From: Castellaniella caeni NBRC 101664
GTDB taxonomy: Bacteria; Pseudomonadota; Gammaproteobacteria; Burkholderiales; Burkholderiaceae_B
NCBI RefSeq assembly: GCF_001592225.1
Contig: NZ_BCWN01000016.1
Span: 16,225 to 80,224, forward strand
Length of the DNA stretch: 64,000 nt
Direction of reading: 5' to 3'
The notes under the pieces: generated by a model
Told to the model about the DNA's origin: nothing
Seen by the model: the letters and a program-made list of their open reading frames with translations, nothing else
The model's database searches: none
Position numbers and translations under genes: made by a program
Part shown: one piece after another, positions 55,549 to 63,976 of the stretch
Numbering within the stretch: the first letter of the stretch is position 1
How the letters are laid out: each line of letters opens with the position of its first letter

Positions 55549-56745
55549 CTACTGCTCATCAATAAACCGGGACACCCGCTTTTCCTCGGGCAAAATCCCC
55601 TGCGGGCGAAACAGCACGATGCCGGCCAGCAGCAGGCCCACGAAAACCCAGCGCAGAAACGCCATGCGGGAGGCCAGCTCGGGGGCCACGTTCGCCAGGG
55701 CACTTTGCAGCGCATCCGTCACATAGCCCGTGCCGCTCCAGACGGCCCAGACCACGAACGCCCCCAGAATCGCCCCGCGATTGTTGCCGCTGCCCCCCAG
55801 CATCAGCATCACCCAGACCAGGAACGTGGCAAACAAAGGCTTGAAGTGACTGTAGTCAATCGTCACCATGTAGGGTGCGTACAGCCCTCCGGCCACCCCG
55901 ATCACCACCGCCCCCAGCACGAACGACTGCACCCGCAGCGACTTCACCGGCTTGCCGTTCATGGCCGCCGAGGCTTCTTCGTCGCGCACGGCGCGCAGAG
56001 CGCGCCCCCAAGGCGAGCGCACGACGGCCTCGAGCAGCGCGTAGACGACGGCCAGCACCAGGGTGGCGATGAGCAGGTACAGATAGCCGTAGTCGCGCGG
56101 CTGCAAGGCGGACAGCCAGTGCGCCAGCCCGGACGGCAGCCAGCCGCAGGCGGGCTGCTCGAACACACAGGACAGGGGCTGGGGAATGCCGCTGAGCGGC
56201 TGCGGGCCGTTGGCCAGCCAGCGTTCGTTCTGGAAGATCAGGCGGATGATCTCAGCGATGCCCAGGGTGGCGATGGCGAGAAAGTCGGTGCGCAGGTGCA
56301 AGATGGGCTGCGCGACGAGGTAGCCGACGATGCCGGCCACGACGCCGGCGGCCCCCAGCCCCACCAGAAAGGGGGCCTGCAGGCCAAACCACTGCTGGGC
56401 ATAGGCGGCCAGCAGGCCCGAGGGCGGCGCGGTGACGAACAGCGCCATGGTGAAGGCGCCGACGGCGAAGAAACCCGCCACGCCAAAGTCGAGGTGACCG
56501 TTGTAGCCCCACTGGGCATTGAGCCCAAGCGACAGGACGGCGTAGATGACGGCCATGATGGAGAAGGACACCAGATAATCCATGATGCCCGGCAGCCAGA
56601 CGCCCACGGCCAGGGTCAGCGCAACGCCCAGGGCCAGGCCCGCCGGCAGCCGTCGGCGCCAGGGCCAGGACGAGCACACCAGCCAGCCCAGCAAAATGGC
56701 GGGGATCAGCAGAAAGCAGGCTTTCAAAAGATGAGAAGACGTCAT
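55549..56745 (-). CDS. livM: LivM-type ABC permease
   Basis: 398 residues with about ten helices. NAQWGYNGHLDFGVAGFFAV matches the LivM loop N-x-x-x-G-Y-x-G-x-x-x-F-G, and LRTDFLAIATLGIAEIIRLI and SPWGRALRAVRDEEASAAMN (EAA-like contact with the ATPases) are typical. With LivH it forms the inner-membrane channel. ATG 56745 follows GAGG by 8 nt and is 73 nt after livH. Its insertion GPQPLSGIPQPLSCVFEQPA is periplasmic. It is the last gene of the operon, convergent with the binding-protein gene. Confidence 0.9.
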   Translation of the reverse strand: MTSSHLLKACFLLIPAILLGWLVCSSWPWRRRLPAGLALGVALTLAVGVWLPGIMDYLVSFSIMAVIYAVLSLGLNAQWGYNGHLDFGVAGFFAVGAFTMALFVTAPPSGLLAAYAQQWFGLQAPFLVGLGAAGVVAGIVGYLVAQPILHLRTDFLAIATLGIAEIIRLIFQNERWLANGPQPLSGIPQPLSCVFEQPACGWLPSGLAHWLSALQPRDYGYLYLLIATLVLAVVYALLEAVVRSPWGRALRAVRDEEASAAMNGKPVKSLRVQSFVLGAVVIGVAGGLYAPYMVTIDYSHFKPLFATFLVWVMLMLGGSGNNRGAILGAFVVWAVWSGTGYVTDALQSALANVAPELASRMAFLRWVFVGLLLAGIVLFRPQGILPEEKRVSRFIDEQ

Positions 56746-56818
56746 GTCGAATACCTCATCGAGTTCTGGACGAATCGAGCTGGGCGCAGTGTCGTGGCAC
56801 CTCGGGCGCCGACACACG

Positions 56819-57889
56819 TCAACGCTGGACGAAAATGCCTTGGGGGCGCATCAGCAAGGTGAGCACCATCAGGGCAAACGCGACGGCGGGCCCGTAAGCG
56901 GGGCTCATGAAGGCCGAGGTGAGTTGAATCGCGATACCGATGATGATGGCGCCCACCAGCGCGCCCCACGGGTTGCCGATGCCGCCCATGATGACGGCGG
57001 CAAACATGGGCAGCAGCAGGGTGAAACCCATGTCGGGGCGCAGCTGCGAGGCCAGGCCATACATGACGCCGCCCGCCGCCGCCATGGCCGAGCCGATGGC
57101 CCACGTCCAGGCGATGACGCGCTCGGTGTCGATACCGCGAATCTGAGCCAGATCGGGGTTGTCGGCGGTGGCCCGCATGGCCTTGCCGATGCGGGTGCGC
57201 GTCAGCAGCCAGTAGAGAAACGCCACCAGCGCCAGCGCCAGGGCAAAGACGAACAGCTGATCCGCCTGCAGACGCAGGCCCAGGGGCAGGTGCAAGGCGG
57301 GATTGGCGCGCCCGACATAGTAGAAGTGGAAGTCGGAACCCCAGAAGATATAGATGAGCCCGCGTAGAAAGAACGCCATCCCCAGCGAAGCCATGGCCAG
57401 CAGCACCAAGGGCGACTGGCGCCGCCGCAAGGGGCGATACAGACAGCGGTCGAGCCCGATGGACACCAGGGCCGTGACGCACAGCGCCGCCAGCAGGCCG
57501 ACCAGCAGATCCCAGCCGAAGGAAAAGCGCCAGATCGGCAGCGAATTGGGCACGGCGAGCACGATTGAATACGCAGCATAGGCCCCCAGCGTGACGAGCT
57601 CGCCGTGCGCGAAGTTGGGGAATTTCAGCACGCCATAGCACAAGGTGAGCCCGATACCGCCCAGGGCGATGATACCGCCCAGCATCACCCCCCAGACAGT
57701 CAGCGACAACATCTGCTGCGCCGCCGTCCCTGACTGCCAGCCCGCCAGCCACATGGCGACCAACACCCCGAGCAGCACCAGCCCCACGAAGCCGCGGCTG
57801 CGCATGCCCGCCTCGTCGCGCGCCTCGACGGTTTCCGGCCCGACGGCTTCGGGATCCTTGGCAGCAGCTGCGCGTGCGGCGTCCGTCAT
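56819..57889 (-). CDS. livH: LivH-type ABC permease
   Basis: 356 residues. It has a 27-residue polar N-terminus, then about nine helices. IALGGIGLTLCYGVLKFPNF and AHGELVTLGAYAAY are LivH hallmarks, TRIGKAMRATADNPDLAQI is the ATPase-contact loop, and FAAVIMGGIGNPWGALVGAI a late conserved helix. ATG 57889 starts 4 nt after the livF stop; the longer frame to 58021 runs inside livF. It works with LivM, LivG and LivF and the separately transcribed binding protein. Confidence 0.92.
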   Translation of the reverse strand: MTDAARAAAAKDPEAVGPETVEARDEAGMRSRGFVGLVLLGVLVAMWLAGWQSGTAAQQMLSLTVWGVMLGGIIALGGIGLTLCYGVLKFPNFAHGELVTLGAYAAYSIVLAVPNSLPIWRFSFGWDLLVGLLAALCVTALVSIGLDRCLYRPLRRRQSPLVLLAMASLGMAFFLRGLIYIFWGSDFHFYYVGRANPALHLPLGLRLQADQLFVFALALALVAFLYWLLTRTRIGKAMRATADNPDLAQIRGIDTERVIAWTWAIGSAMAAAGGVMYGLASQLRPDMGFTLLLPMFAAVIMGGIGNPWGALVGAIIIGIAIQLTSAFMSPAYGPAVAFALMVLTLLMRPQGIFVQR

Positions 57890-57893
57890 GCTT

Positions 57894-58601
57894 TTACCCT
57901 CCGAGATAGAGCCGCCCGACGTTCGGGTCGTCGAGCAGCTCACGACCCGTGCCCTCGTGACGGTTTTCACCGTTGGCCAGCACGTAGCCGCGATGCGCCA
58001 TGCCAAGCGACTGGCGGGCATTTTGCTCGACCATCAGCACGGCAATGCCGCTTTGGTTGATGTGCGCGATGCGTTCGAAGATTTCGTCCACCAGCTTGGG
58101 CGACAGCGCCGCCGTGGGCTCGTCAAGCAGCAGGAGCCGCGGATTGAGCATGAGGGCGCTGCCCATGGCCACCATCTGGCGCTCGCCGCCCGACATCTTG
58201 CCGGCCAGCTGGCGGCGGCGCTGGCGCAGCTTGGGAAACAGGCCATACACCCGCTCTTTGCCCTGCGACAGATCGGCCTTGCCCAGCGTGAAGGCCCCCA
58301 TTTCGAGGTTTTCCTCGACCGTCAGCGTGGTGAACACATTGGCCACTTGTGGCACGTAGCACATGCCGTGGCGCACGATCTGGTGCGGCGGCAGCCGCGA
58401 GATGTCGCGCCCATCGAAGGTGATGGCCCCCTGGCGCGGGTGCAGCAGGCCGAAGATGGTCTTCATCAGGGTGGACTTGCCCGCCCCGTTGGGCCCGATG
58501 ATGGAGACGACCTCGTCGGCCTCGACCACGAGGGACAGGCCGCGCAGAATCTCGGTGTCGCCATAGCCCGCCGTGACGGCCTCAACCTGCAGCAGCGGCA
58601 T
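57894..58601 (-). CDS. livF: LivF-type ABC ATPase
   Basis: 235 residues. Walker A is SIIGPNGAGKSTLMKTIFG, the signature motif is KMSGGERQMVAMGSALM, Walker B is PRLLLLDEPTAALSP, and the switch histidine region follows. LPPHQIVRHGMCYVPQVANV is a LivF-family Q-loop region. It starts within the last 20 nt of livG and ends 4 nt before livH. Confidence 0.94.
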   Translation of the reverse strand: MPLLQVEAVTAGYGDTEILRGLSLVVEADEVVSIIGPNGAGKSTLMKTIFGLLHPRQGAITFDGRDISRLPPHQIVRHGMCYVPQVANVFTTLTVEENLEMGAFTLGKADLSQGKERVYGLFPKLRQRRRQLAGKMSGGERQMVAMGSALMLNPRLLLLDEPTAALSPKLVDEIFERIAHINQSGIAVLMVEQNARQSLGMAHRGYVLANGENRHEGTGRELLDDPNVGRLYLGG

Positions 58602-59409
58602 ACTGGCCTCCCAGGTAGGCCTCGAGCACCGCAGGGTCGTTGCGTACGGCCTCGGGGTGCCCCTCGGCCAGCTTGCGCCCCTCGCTCATCACGATGACCG
58701 GGTCGCACAGGCTCATGACCATGTTCATGTCGTGCTCGATCAGCAGAAACGTGATGCCGCGCTCGCGTACCAGAGCCTGGATGTTCTCGATGATGCTGCG
58801 CAGCAGCGTGCGGTTGACCCCGGCGGCGGGCTCGTCGAGCAGGATGATCCGCGGTTCGGCCATCAGCATGCGCCCCATTTCGAGCAGCTTTTTCTGCCCA
58901 CCCGACAGATTGGCCGCATACTCGTTTTGCACGTGGCCGAGCTGCAGGTAATCGAGCACCTCGCGCGCCTTGCGCAGGTGGCGGGCTTCTTCGGCACGCA
59001 CCTGGCCGGGCCGCAGCAGCACGTTCCACCAGCGCTCGCCGCTTTGCCCGGACGGCACCAGCATCAGGTTCTCGAGCACGCTCATGGTGCCATGCTCGCG
59101 GGGAATCTGGAAGGTGCGGCACAGCCCGCGGGCGAAGATTTGATCGGGGCGCAGATGGCCGATGTCCTGGCCATCGAGCACGATGCGCCCGGCATCGGGT
59201 GGGATGAAACCGGTGATGAGGTTGAACACCGTGGTCTTGCCCGCGCCGTTGGGGCCAATGAGCCCCGTGATCGTGCCACGCTCGACCTGAAACGAGCAGT
59301 GCTCGACGGCCCGCAGGCCGCCAAAACGCTTGCTGAGGTCGCGGATTTCGAGCAGGCCATGGGCGGTGCCACTGGCCTGGGACGGAGAAAGAACTGCCGC
59401 ATCTGCCAC
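58582..59409 (-). CDS. livG: LivG-type ABC ATPase
   Basis: 275 residues. Walker A is GLIGPNGAGKTTVFNLITG, the signature motif is NLSGGQKKLLEMGRMLM, Walker B is PRIILLDEPAAGVNR, and LLIEHDMNMVMSLCD holds the switch histidine typical of LivG. The start is GTG 59409 with AGGAGG 5 nt upstream; a frame open to 59598 crosses the 3' end of rnpB. It is the first gene of livGFHM. The leader (59410-59540) has a GCGCAT-CGT-ATGCGC dyad at 59511-59525, but no clear promoter was found. Confidence 0.93.
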   Translation of the reverse strand: MADAAVLSPSQASGTAHGLLEIRDLSKRFGGLRAVEHCSFQVERGTITGLIGPNGAGKTTVFNLITGFIPPDAGRIVLDGQDIGHLRPDQIFARGLCRTFQIPREHGTMSVLENLMLVPSGQSGERWWNVLLRPGQVRAEEARHLRKAREVLDYLQLGHVQNEYAANLSGGQKKLLEMGRMLMAEPRIILLDEPAAGVNRTLLRSIIENIQALVRERGITFLLIEHDMNMVMSLCDPVIVMSEGRKLAEGHPEAVRNDPAVLEAYLGGQYAAAAG

Positions 59410-59540
59410 CGAAACCTCCTGGAACCACCCGGACGCGGCTCGTTGGGCGCACCTGCCGCACACGGGCAGGCGGTCGGTTAGGATGTTTTTCAGCGTATCA
59501 CAGCTGCCTGGCGCATCGTATGCGCACAATTCCCTAGGCG

Positions 59541-59941
59541 GAAAAAGCGAAACAGATCTATAGGCCGGATTTTGTACGCCGGGAAGCCCGGCGGGCAATC
59601 ATTCCTCTGCGCAGCCTGTTGCCAGGCTGCTGTAGCCATCTACCCGCATGCTCGGACGGGCCGCCCTGCGGCACAAGGCCAGCGCATGCCTATTTGATGT
59701 TGCTCCCGATAGAGGTTGCCGCGTTTCACCCTGCCATGCCCCACCAGGCAAGCCTGGGGAAAGTACGGAGTGGCCGTACCTGTGTGCGCCGAAGCGCACC
59801 CGCATGGCAGACTCGTCTCTGTGGCCCTGTTCCTCGGCTTGCCCCGAAGGGGTTGCCGGACGGCCGTTAGCCGCTATCGTGCCCGATGGAGTCCGGACCT
59901 TCCTCGATGCCCGAAGACACCGCGATTGCCCGATCTGCCTC
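59541..59941 (-). ncRNA. rnpB: RNase P RNA (M1 RNA, bacterial type A)
   Basis: About 400 nt on the minus strand. The conserved 5' core GAGGAAGGTCCGGACTCC, the central AGGGTGAAACG with GCAACCTCTATCGGGAG, AACATCAAATAGG, and near the 3' end AGAGGAATGATTGCC and ACAAAATCCGGCCTATAGA are all present in order, matching type A RNase P RNA. It is the catalytic subunit that trims tRNA 5' leaders with RnpA. The 3' end runs into TTTTT near 59541. The exact ends are estimated to within a few bases. Confidence 0.95.
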
Positions 59942-59949
59942 GCGCCCGC

Positions 59950-59955
59950 ATTGTA
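59950..59955 (-). promoter_or_regulatory. -10 element of rnpB
   Basis: TACAAT on the minus strand, 9 nt before the inferred RNA 5' end at 59941. No good -35 hexamer is seen at 16-18 nt. Confidence 0.5.
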
Positions 59956-60004
59956 CGGCATCCGTGGGACAGCCAGGCCCACAAACTGCGACAATAGGGC
60001 CACT

Positions 60005-61852
60005 ATGTCAGACACCTTACTTGCCCTGAGCCAGGCCCAGCTCGCCTACGGCCATCACCCCCTGCTCGACCACGCCGACCTGGCCCTGCTCCAGGGCGAG
60101 CGCATCGGCCTCATCGGCCGCAACGGGGCCGGAAAATCCTCGCTGCTGCGCGTGCTCGACGGACGCACCCAGCTCGACGACGGGGAAATCCGCCGCCAAA
60201 GCGGCCTGCGGGTCGCCACCGTCGAACAAGAACCCAGCTTGCCCGAAGACCAGACCGTGCTCGAAGTCCTCAGCGGCGACTGGCTGGCCGCCGAAGACTG
60301 GGCTCGTTCGGCCCGCGCCTCCGCCCTCATCGACGCGCTCGGGCTTGCGCCCGACGCCCTGATCCAGGGCCTGTCGGGCGGCACACGCAAACGCGTCGCC
60401 CTGGCCCGCGCCCTGGTCGCGGAACCCGACCTCCTATTACTCGACGAGCCCACCAACCACCTCGACTTCAACGGCATCGCCTGGCTGGAAGAACAGTTGC
60501 GCAAAACCCGCATCGCGGTCATCGTCATCACGCACGACCGGCGCTTTCTCGACGCCGTGGCCACCCGCATCATCGAACTCGACCGGGGCAAGTTGCTCAG
60601 CTTTCCCGGCAATTTTTCCGCCTGGCAGGCCCGCAAGGCGCAGTGGCTCGAAGCCGAGCAGCAGGCCAACGCGCGTTTCGACAAACTGCTGTCACAAGAA
60701 GAAGTCTGGATCCGCAAAGGCATCGAAGCCCGCCGCACGCGCAACGAAGGCCGCGTGCGCCGCCTCGAAGCCCTGCGCCGCGAACGCGCCGCACGCCGTG
60801 AACAGCAGGGGCAAGTCCGCTTCGCCCTCGGCGACGGCCAGCGCTCGGGCAAGCGGGTGGCCGAACTGGAACACGTCACCCACGGCTTTGGCGAGCGCGT
60901 GCTCATCCGCGACCTCAGCACGCTCATCCAGCGGGGCGACCGCATCGGCCTGATCGGCCCCAATGGCGCGGGCAAGACCACCCTGCTGCGCATCCTGCTG
61001 GGCGAAATCAAGCCGCAGCAGGGCACCGTGCGCCTGGGCACCAATCTGTCGATCGGCTACTTCGACCAGATGCGCGACCACCTCGACGAATCGGCCACCC
61101 TGGCGGACACCATCAGCCCGGGCAGCGAATGGGTCGAAATCGGCGGGCAGCGCAAGCACGTCATGAGCTACCTCGAAGATTTTCTCTTCCCGGCGGCGCG
61201 CGCCCATTCGCCGGTCTCAAGCCTGTCGGGCGGCGAACGGGCGCGTCTGGCCCTGGCGCGCATGTTCGCCCAGGCACACAACGTCATGGTGCTCGACGAG
61301 CCCACCAACGACCTCGACATCGACACGCTCGAGCTGCTGGAAAACCTGCTGCAAGACTACCAGGGCACCGTGCTGCTGGTCAGCCACGACCGCAGCTTCC
61401 TCGACAACGTGGTCACACAGACCATCGCCGCCGAAGCCGACGGCCACTGGCAAGAATACGTGGGCGGCTACGAAGACTGGGAACAGCAGCGCCCGCCAGC
61501 CGCACCGGTCGCGGCCGCCGAGCCCGCCCGGCGTGGCGCCCCCGAAGACAAGCCGACCGAACCCGCGCCGTCGGCGGCGGCAAGCCCCGTGACAGCCCCG
61601 CAGGCCGCCGACAAACCACGGAAGAACCGTCTCGCCCCCTGGGAGGCCGACGAGCTGGCCGGCCTGCCCGACCGCATTGCCGCCCTGGAAAACCAGCAGG
61701 CCGAACTGGCAGTCGCCTTGTCCAGCCCCGACCTGTACCGCGACGGCCCGGCGCAAGCCGAGCGCATCCAGGCCTCCATCGACGCGGTCAATACCCAGCT
61801 CGATGCGCTGTTCGAGCGCTGGGCGCAGCTGGAAGAAAAGAAAGGGGTCTAG
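60005..61852 (+). CDS. uup: Uup, ABC-F family ATPase
   Basis: 615 residues, two ABC domains in tandem without membrane segments. First: GLIGRNGAGKSSLLRVLDG, GLSGGTRKRVALARAL, LLLLDEPTNHLDF. Second: GLIGPNGAGKTTLLRILLG, SLSGGERARLALARMF, VMVLDEPTNDLDI. A linker of about 80 charged residues and a C-terminal coiled coil (LPDRIAALENQQAELAVALS) match Uup. ABC-F proteins act on ribosomes, and Uup also affects transposon excision and replication repair. A GACAAT -10 (59989-59994) would start RNA only a few bases before ATG 60005, so the mRNA may be nearly leaderless. The TAG stop lies inside the hairpin element shared with pyrC. Confidence 0.95.
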   Translation: MSDTLLALSQAQLAYGHHPLLDHADLALLQGERIGLIGRNGAGKSSLLRVLDGRTQLDDGEIRRQSGLRVATVEQEPSLPEDQTVLEVLSGDWLAAEDWARSARASALIDALGLAPDALIQGLSGGTRKRVALARALVAEPDLLLLDEPTNHLDFNGIAWLEEQLRKTRIAVIVITHDRRFLDAVATRIIELDRGKLLSFPGNFSAWQARKAQWLEAEQQANARFDKLLSQEEVWIRKGIEARRTRNEGRVRRLEALRRERAARREQQGQVRFALGDGQRSGKRVAELEHVTHGFGERVLIRDLSTLIQRGDRIGLIGPNGAGKTTLLRILLGEIKPQQGTVRLGTNLSIGYFDQMRDHLDESATLADTISPGSEWVEIGGQRKHVMSYLEDFLFPAARAHSPVSSLSGGERARLALARMFAQAHNVMVLDEPTNDLDIDTLELLENLLQDYQGTVLLVSHDRSFLDNVVTQTIAAEADGHWQEYVGGYEDWEQQRPPAAPVAAAEPARRGAPEDKPTEPAPSAAASPVTAPQAADKPRKNRLAPWEADELAGLPDRIAALENQQAELAVALSSPDLYRDGPAQAERIQASIDAVNTQLDALFERWAQLEEKKGV

Positions 61853-61911
61853 TGTGCTGTTCGGCTAACACCCGTACCTGAGTTTGAACGGATAGCCGAA
61901 CAGCGCACTAG
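61849..61911. repeat. Hairpin element joining uup and pyrC and containing both stop codons
   Basis: Arms CTAGTGTGCTGTTCGGCTA (61849-61867) and its complement (61893-61911) pair over 19 positions with a single G-T type mismatch, around a 25-nt interior beginning ACACCCGTACC. Within it CCGT pairs with ACGG, leaving a 12-nt terminal loop. The CTAG at each end provides the TAG stop of uup on one strand and of pyrC on the other. No T-run follows on either side. Confidence 0.85.
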
Positions 61912-63050
61912 GCCGTGGGTGTCTCTGCGAGACGCCACGGCAGCGATTCGCCCGCTGCGAGCGGCACGACTTCGGCATCGGCCAGAGGGAGCGCGGCGGG
62001 GACGTGCTCGGCCACCCGCTCCAGCGTGAGCGTGCCCGTATTGGCAGGCAGCCCGTAGAAAGCCGGGCCATTGAGACTGGCAAAGGCCTCCAGGCGATCC
62101 AGGCGTCCCACCGACTCGAACGCGGTGGCGTACAGGGCCATCGCATGGCGCGCGGTATAGCAGCCCGCGCAGCCGCAATCCTGTTCTTTGGCGCCACGGG
62201 GATGGGGCGCACTGTCCGTGCCCAGAAAAAAGCGAGGGCTGTCGCTGGTGGCCGCCGCAAGCAGGGCCAGGCGATGACGTTCGCGCTTGAGTACCGGCAG
62301 GCAGTACCAATGGGGCCGCAACCCCCCCTTGAACAGGGCATTGCGGTTGTAGAGCAGGTGGTGCGCCGTGATGGTGGCGGCGATCGGCCCATCCGCCTCG
62401 CGCACGTAGGCCACGCCCTGCTCTGTGGTCAAGTGCTCGAAGACCACCTTCAGGGCGGGAAACGCGGCGCGCAGCGGCTGCATGACGCGCTCGATGAAGA
62501 CGGCTTCGCGGTCGAACAGGTCTACGTCCGGATCGGTGACTTCGCCATGCATGAGCAGCGGCAGGCCGCAATCCTGCATGACCGCCAGCGTCGCCCGGCA
62601 GTTGCCCAGCAGATCGGTTACCCCGGAATCGGAATTGGTCGTGGCCCCAGCGGGGTACAGTTTCACCCCGTGCACCACGCCCGAGGCCTGCGCACGACGG
62701 ATTTCGTCCGCCGGGGTCTTGTCGGTGAGATACAGGGTCATGAGGGGGGTAAAGGCCCCCTCGGGCACTCCGGATGCGGCCAGGGCAGCCAGAATGCGGT
62801 CGCGATAGGCCAGCGCATCGGCCGTAGACGTCACCGGTGGCTTCAGGTTGGGCATGATGATGGCCCGCGCGAACTGGCGCGCCGAATCGCCCACGACGCT
62901 GCGCAGCACGACGCCGTCGCGCAGGTGCAAATGCCAGTCGTCGGGACGCGTCAGCGTGAGGCGAGCGGGCGCTGTGGCGGCCGTCTCGGCGGGCTGGGAA
63001 AGCGGCGCGGGGGTGCGCGGATGTTTGCTGGAACCAGAGGTCGGTGTCAC
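61908..63050 (-). CDS. pyrC: Dihydroorotase PyrC (class II)
   Basis: 380 residues. [10 protein letters not shown] (H-x-H zinc site), [18 protein letters not shown] (the carboxylated lysine), [30 protein letters not shown] and [19 protein letters not shown] (catalytic aspartate) are all intact. It closes carbamoyl aspartate to dihydroorotate in pyrimidine synthesis. GTG 63050 has AGGA 9 nt upstream and gives a serine/proline-rich extension of about 35 residues before the usual start; a frame to 63104 lacks a site. The 3' end lies in the shared hairpin with uup. It is divergent from the SWIB gene. Confidence 0.95.
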   Translation of the reverse strand: MTPTSGSSKHPRTPAPLSQPAETAATAPARLTLTRPDDWHLHLRDGVVLRSVVGDSARQFARAIIMPNLKPPVTSTADALAYRDRILAALAASGVPEGAFTPLMTLYLTDKTPADEIRRAQASGVVHGVKLYPAGATTNSDSGVTDLLGNCRATLAVMQDCGLPLLMHGEVTDPDVDLFDREAVFIERVMQPLRAAFPALKVVFEHLTTEQGVAYVREADGPIAATITAHHLLYNRNALFKGGLRPHWYCLPVLKRERHRLALLAAATSDSPRFFLGTDSAPHPRGAKEQDCGCAGCYTARHAMALYATAFESVGRLDRLEAFASLNGPAFYGLPANTGTLTLERVAEHVPAALPLADAEVVPLAAGESLPWRLAETPTA

Positions 63051-63153
63051 GTTGTAAAGTCCTGAGATTTTTTCACTACTTCGCTTTGTCTTTAGAGGAA
63101 ACACGCGTTAAGCTTCGGGGGCTATTCATTCAACCAAGTAGGAGCCTGTATTC

Positions 63154-63426
63154 ATGGCAACCACCGAGAAGTCCGGACGCAAGCCCAATGCGGCCTTCAT
63201 GAAGCCGCTGACGCCGAGCGCCACGCTGGCAGCAATCATCGGCAAAGAAGCCGTGCCCCGCACCGAGGTGACCAAGCGCGTCTGGGAGTACATCAAGAAG
63301 CACGACCTGCAAGACCCCGCAAACCGCCGCAACATCAACGCCGACGCCAAGCTGCGCCCCTTGTTTGGCAAAGACCAGGTTTCGATGTTCGAACTGACCA
63401 AGCTGGTCAGCCAGCACCTGAAATAA
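63154..63426 (+). CDS. SWIB/MDM2-domain small protein
   Basis: 90 residues; almost the whole protein is one SWIB domain: FMKPLTPSATLAAIIGKEAV, TEVTKRVWEYIKKHDLQDP, RNINADAKLRPLFGKDQVSM and FELTKLVSQHLK. This fold is mostly eukaryotic (SWI/SNF, MDM2), but small stand-alone forms occur in chlamydiae and many betaproteobacteria. The role in bacteria is unclear; a nucleoid or transcription function is only inferred. The N-terminus is basic. ATG 63154 has GGAG 9 nt upstream. It is monocistronic, followed by a strong terminator. Confidence 0.9.
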   Translation: MATTEKSGRKPNAAFMKPLTPSATLAAIIGKEAVPRTEVTKRVWEYIKKHDLQDPANRRNINADAKLRPLFGKDQVSMFELTKLVSQHLK

Positions 63427-63438
63427 GCCTGATCGGGT

Positions 63439-63466
63439 AAAAAAGGCCTCTTGCGAGGCCTTTTTT
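63439..63466 (+). terminator. Intrinsic terminator after the SWIB gene
   Basis: GGCCTC-TTGC-GAGGCC with a T6 tract downstream and an A6 tract upstream. It works as a Rho-independent terminator for the SWIB gene and, by symmetry, may also stop transcripts of the convergent DUF4870-like gene that ends at 63501. Confidence 0.93.
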
Positions 63467-63500
63467 GTACCTGGGCTTCCGCGGGCCGGGCGGTCGGGTC

Positions 63501-63869
63501 TTAGAGGCCGGGCAAAGGCGTTTCGCCCGCGAAATGCGCCAGCCAGCCCTTGGCCAAGCGGTAGATGATCCAGACGACGGCCACCAGCCCGGTGGCAAAA
63601 CCAATGAAAATAACAGTGGCGGCGGCGCTCAGCACCAGCCACAACAGCCCCCACCAGAACGTGCGGATGATCCAGTCGACGTGGCCCGCGTAGACGGTGC
63701 CGACCATGTCGCCCCGCTTGAGGTAAGCCAGCACGACGGCGGCAATGGCCGCGGCGCCGAAAAAACCGGCGGACAGGATACCCACGGCAAACAGACCGTA
63801 CATGAGATGCACGAGCTGGCGTTGCGTCAGGCCTTTTTCCGTGTCGGGGGTATTTTCTTCTTGAATCAT
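63501..63869 (-). CDS. DUF4870-like small membrane protein
   Basis: 122 residues. A polar N-terminus (MIQEENTPDTEKGLTQRQLV) is followed by three or four helices: LMYGLFAVGILSAGFFGAAA, a polar stretch YLKRGDMVGTVYAGHVDWII, WWGLLWLVLSAAATVIFIGF and VVWIIYRLAKGWL. This matches the small DUF4870-type membrane proteins of unknown function. ATG 63869 follows GGAGG by 6 nt; the frame to 63986 was trimmed. No functional neighbour is evident. Confidence 0.8.
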   Translation of the reverse strand: MIQEENTPDTEKGLTQRQLVHLMYGLFAVGILSAGFFGAAAIAAVVLAYLKRGDMVGTVYAGHVDWIIRTFWWGLLWLVLSAAATVIFIGFATGLVAVVWIIYRLAKGWLAHFAGETPLPGL

Positions 63870-63976
63870 GAAGCCTCCTGCGGGGCGCACCAGTGCGCTG
63901 CTTGATCGCTTCATTCTAACCGAGGCGTGCGTGGCGCGCTGCCTCTGGCCTGCGCCCTTGGCGGGTCTGGGCGCAC

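Noticed and set aside
55285..55565. Short open frames (63-103 codons) between the binding-protein and livM genes
   Set aside because: They merely translate the two hairpin elements and their spacer; no ribosome site or domain is present.
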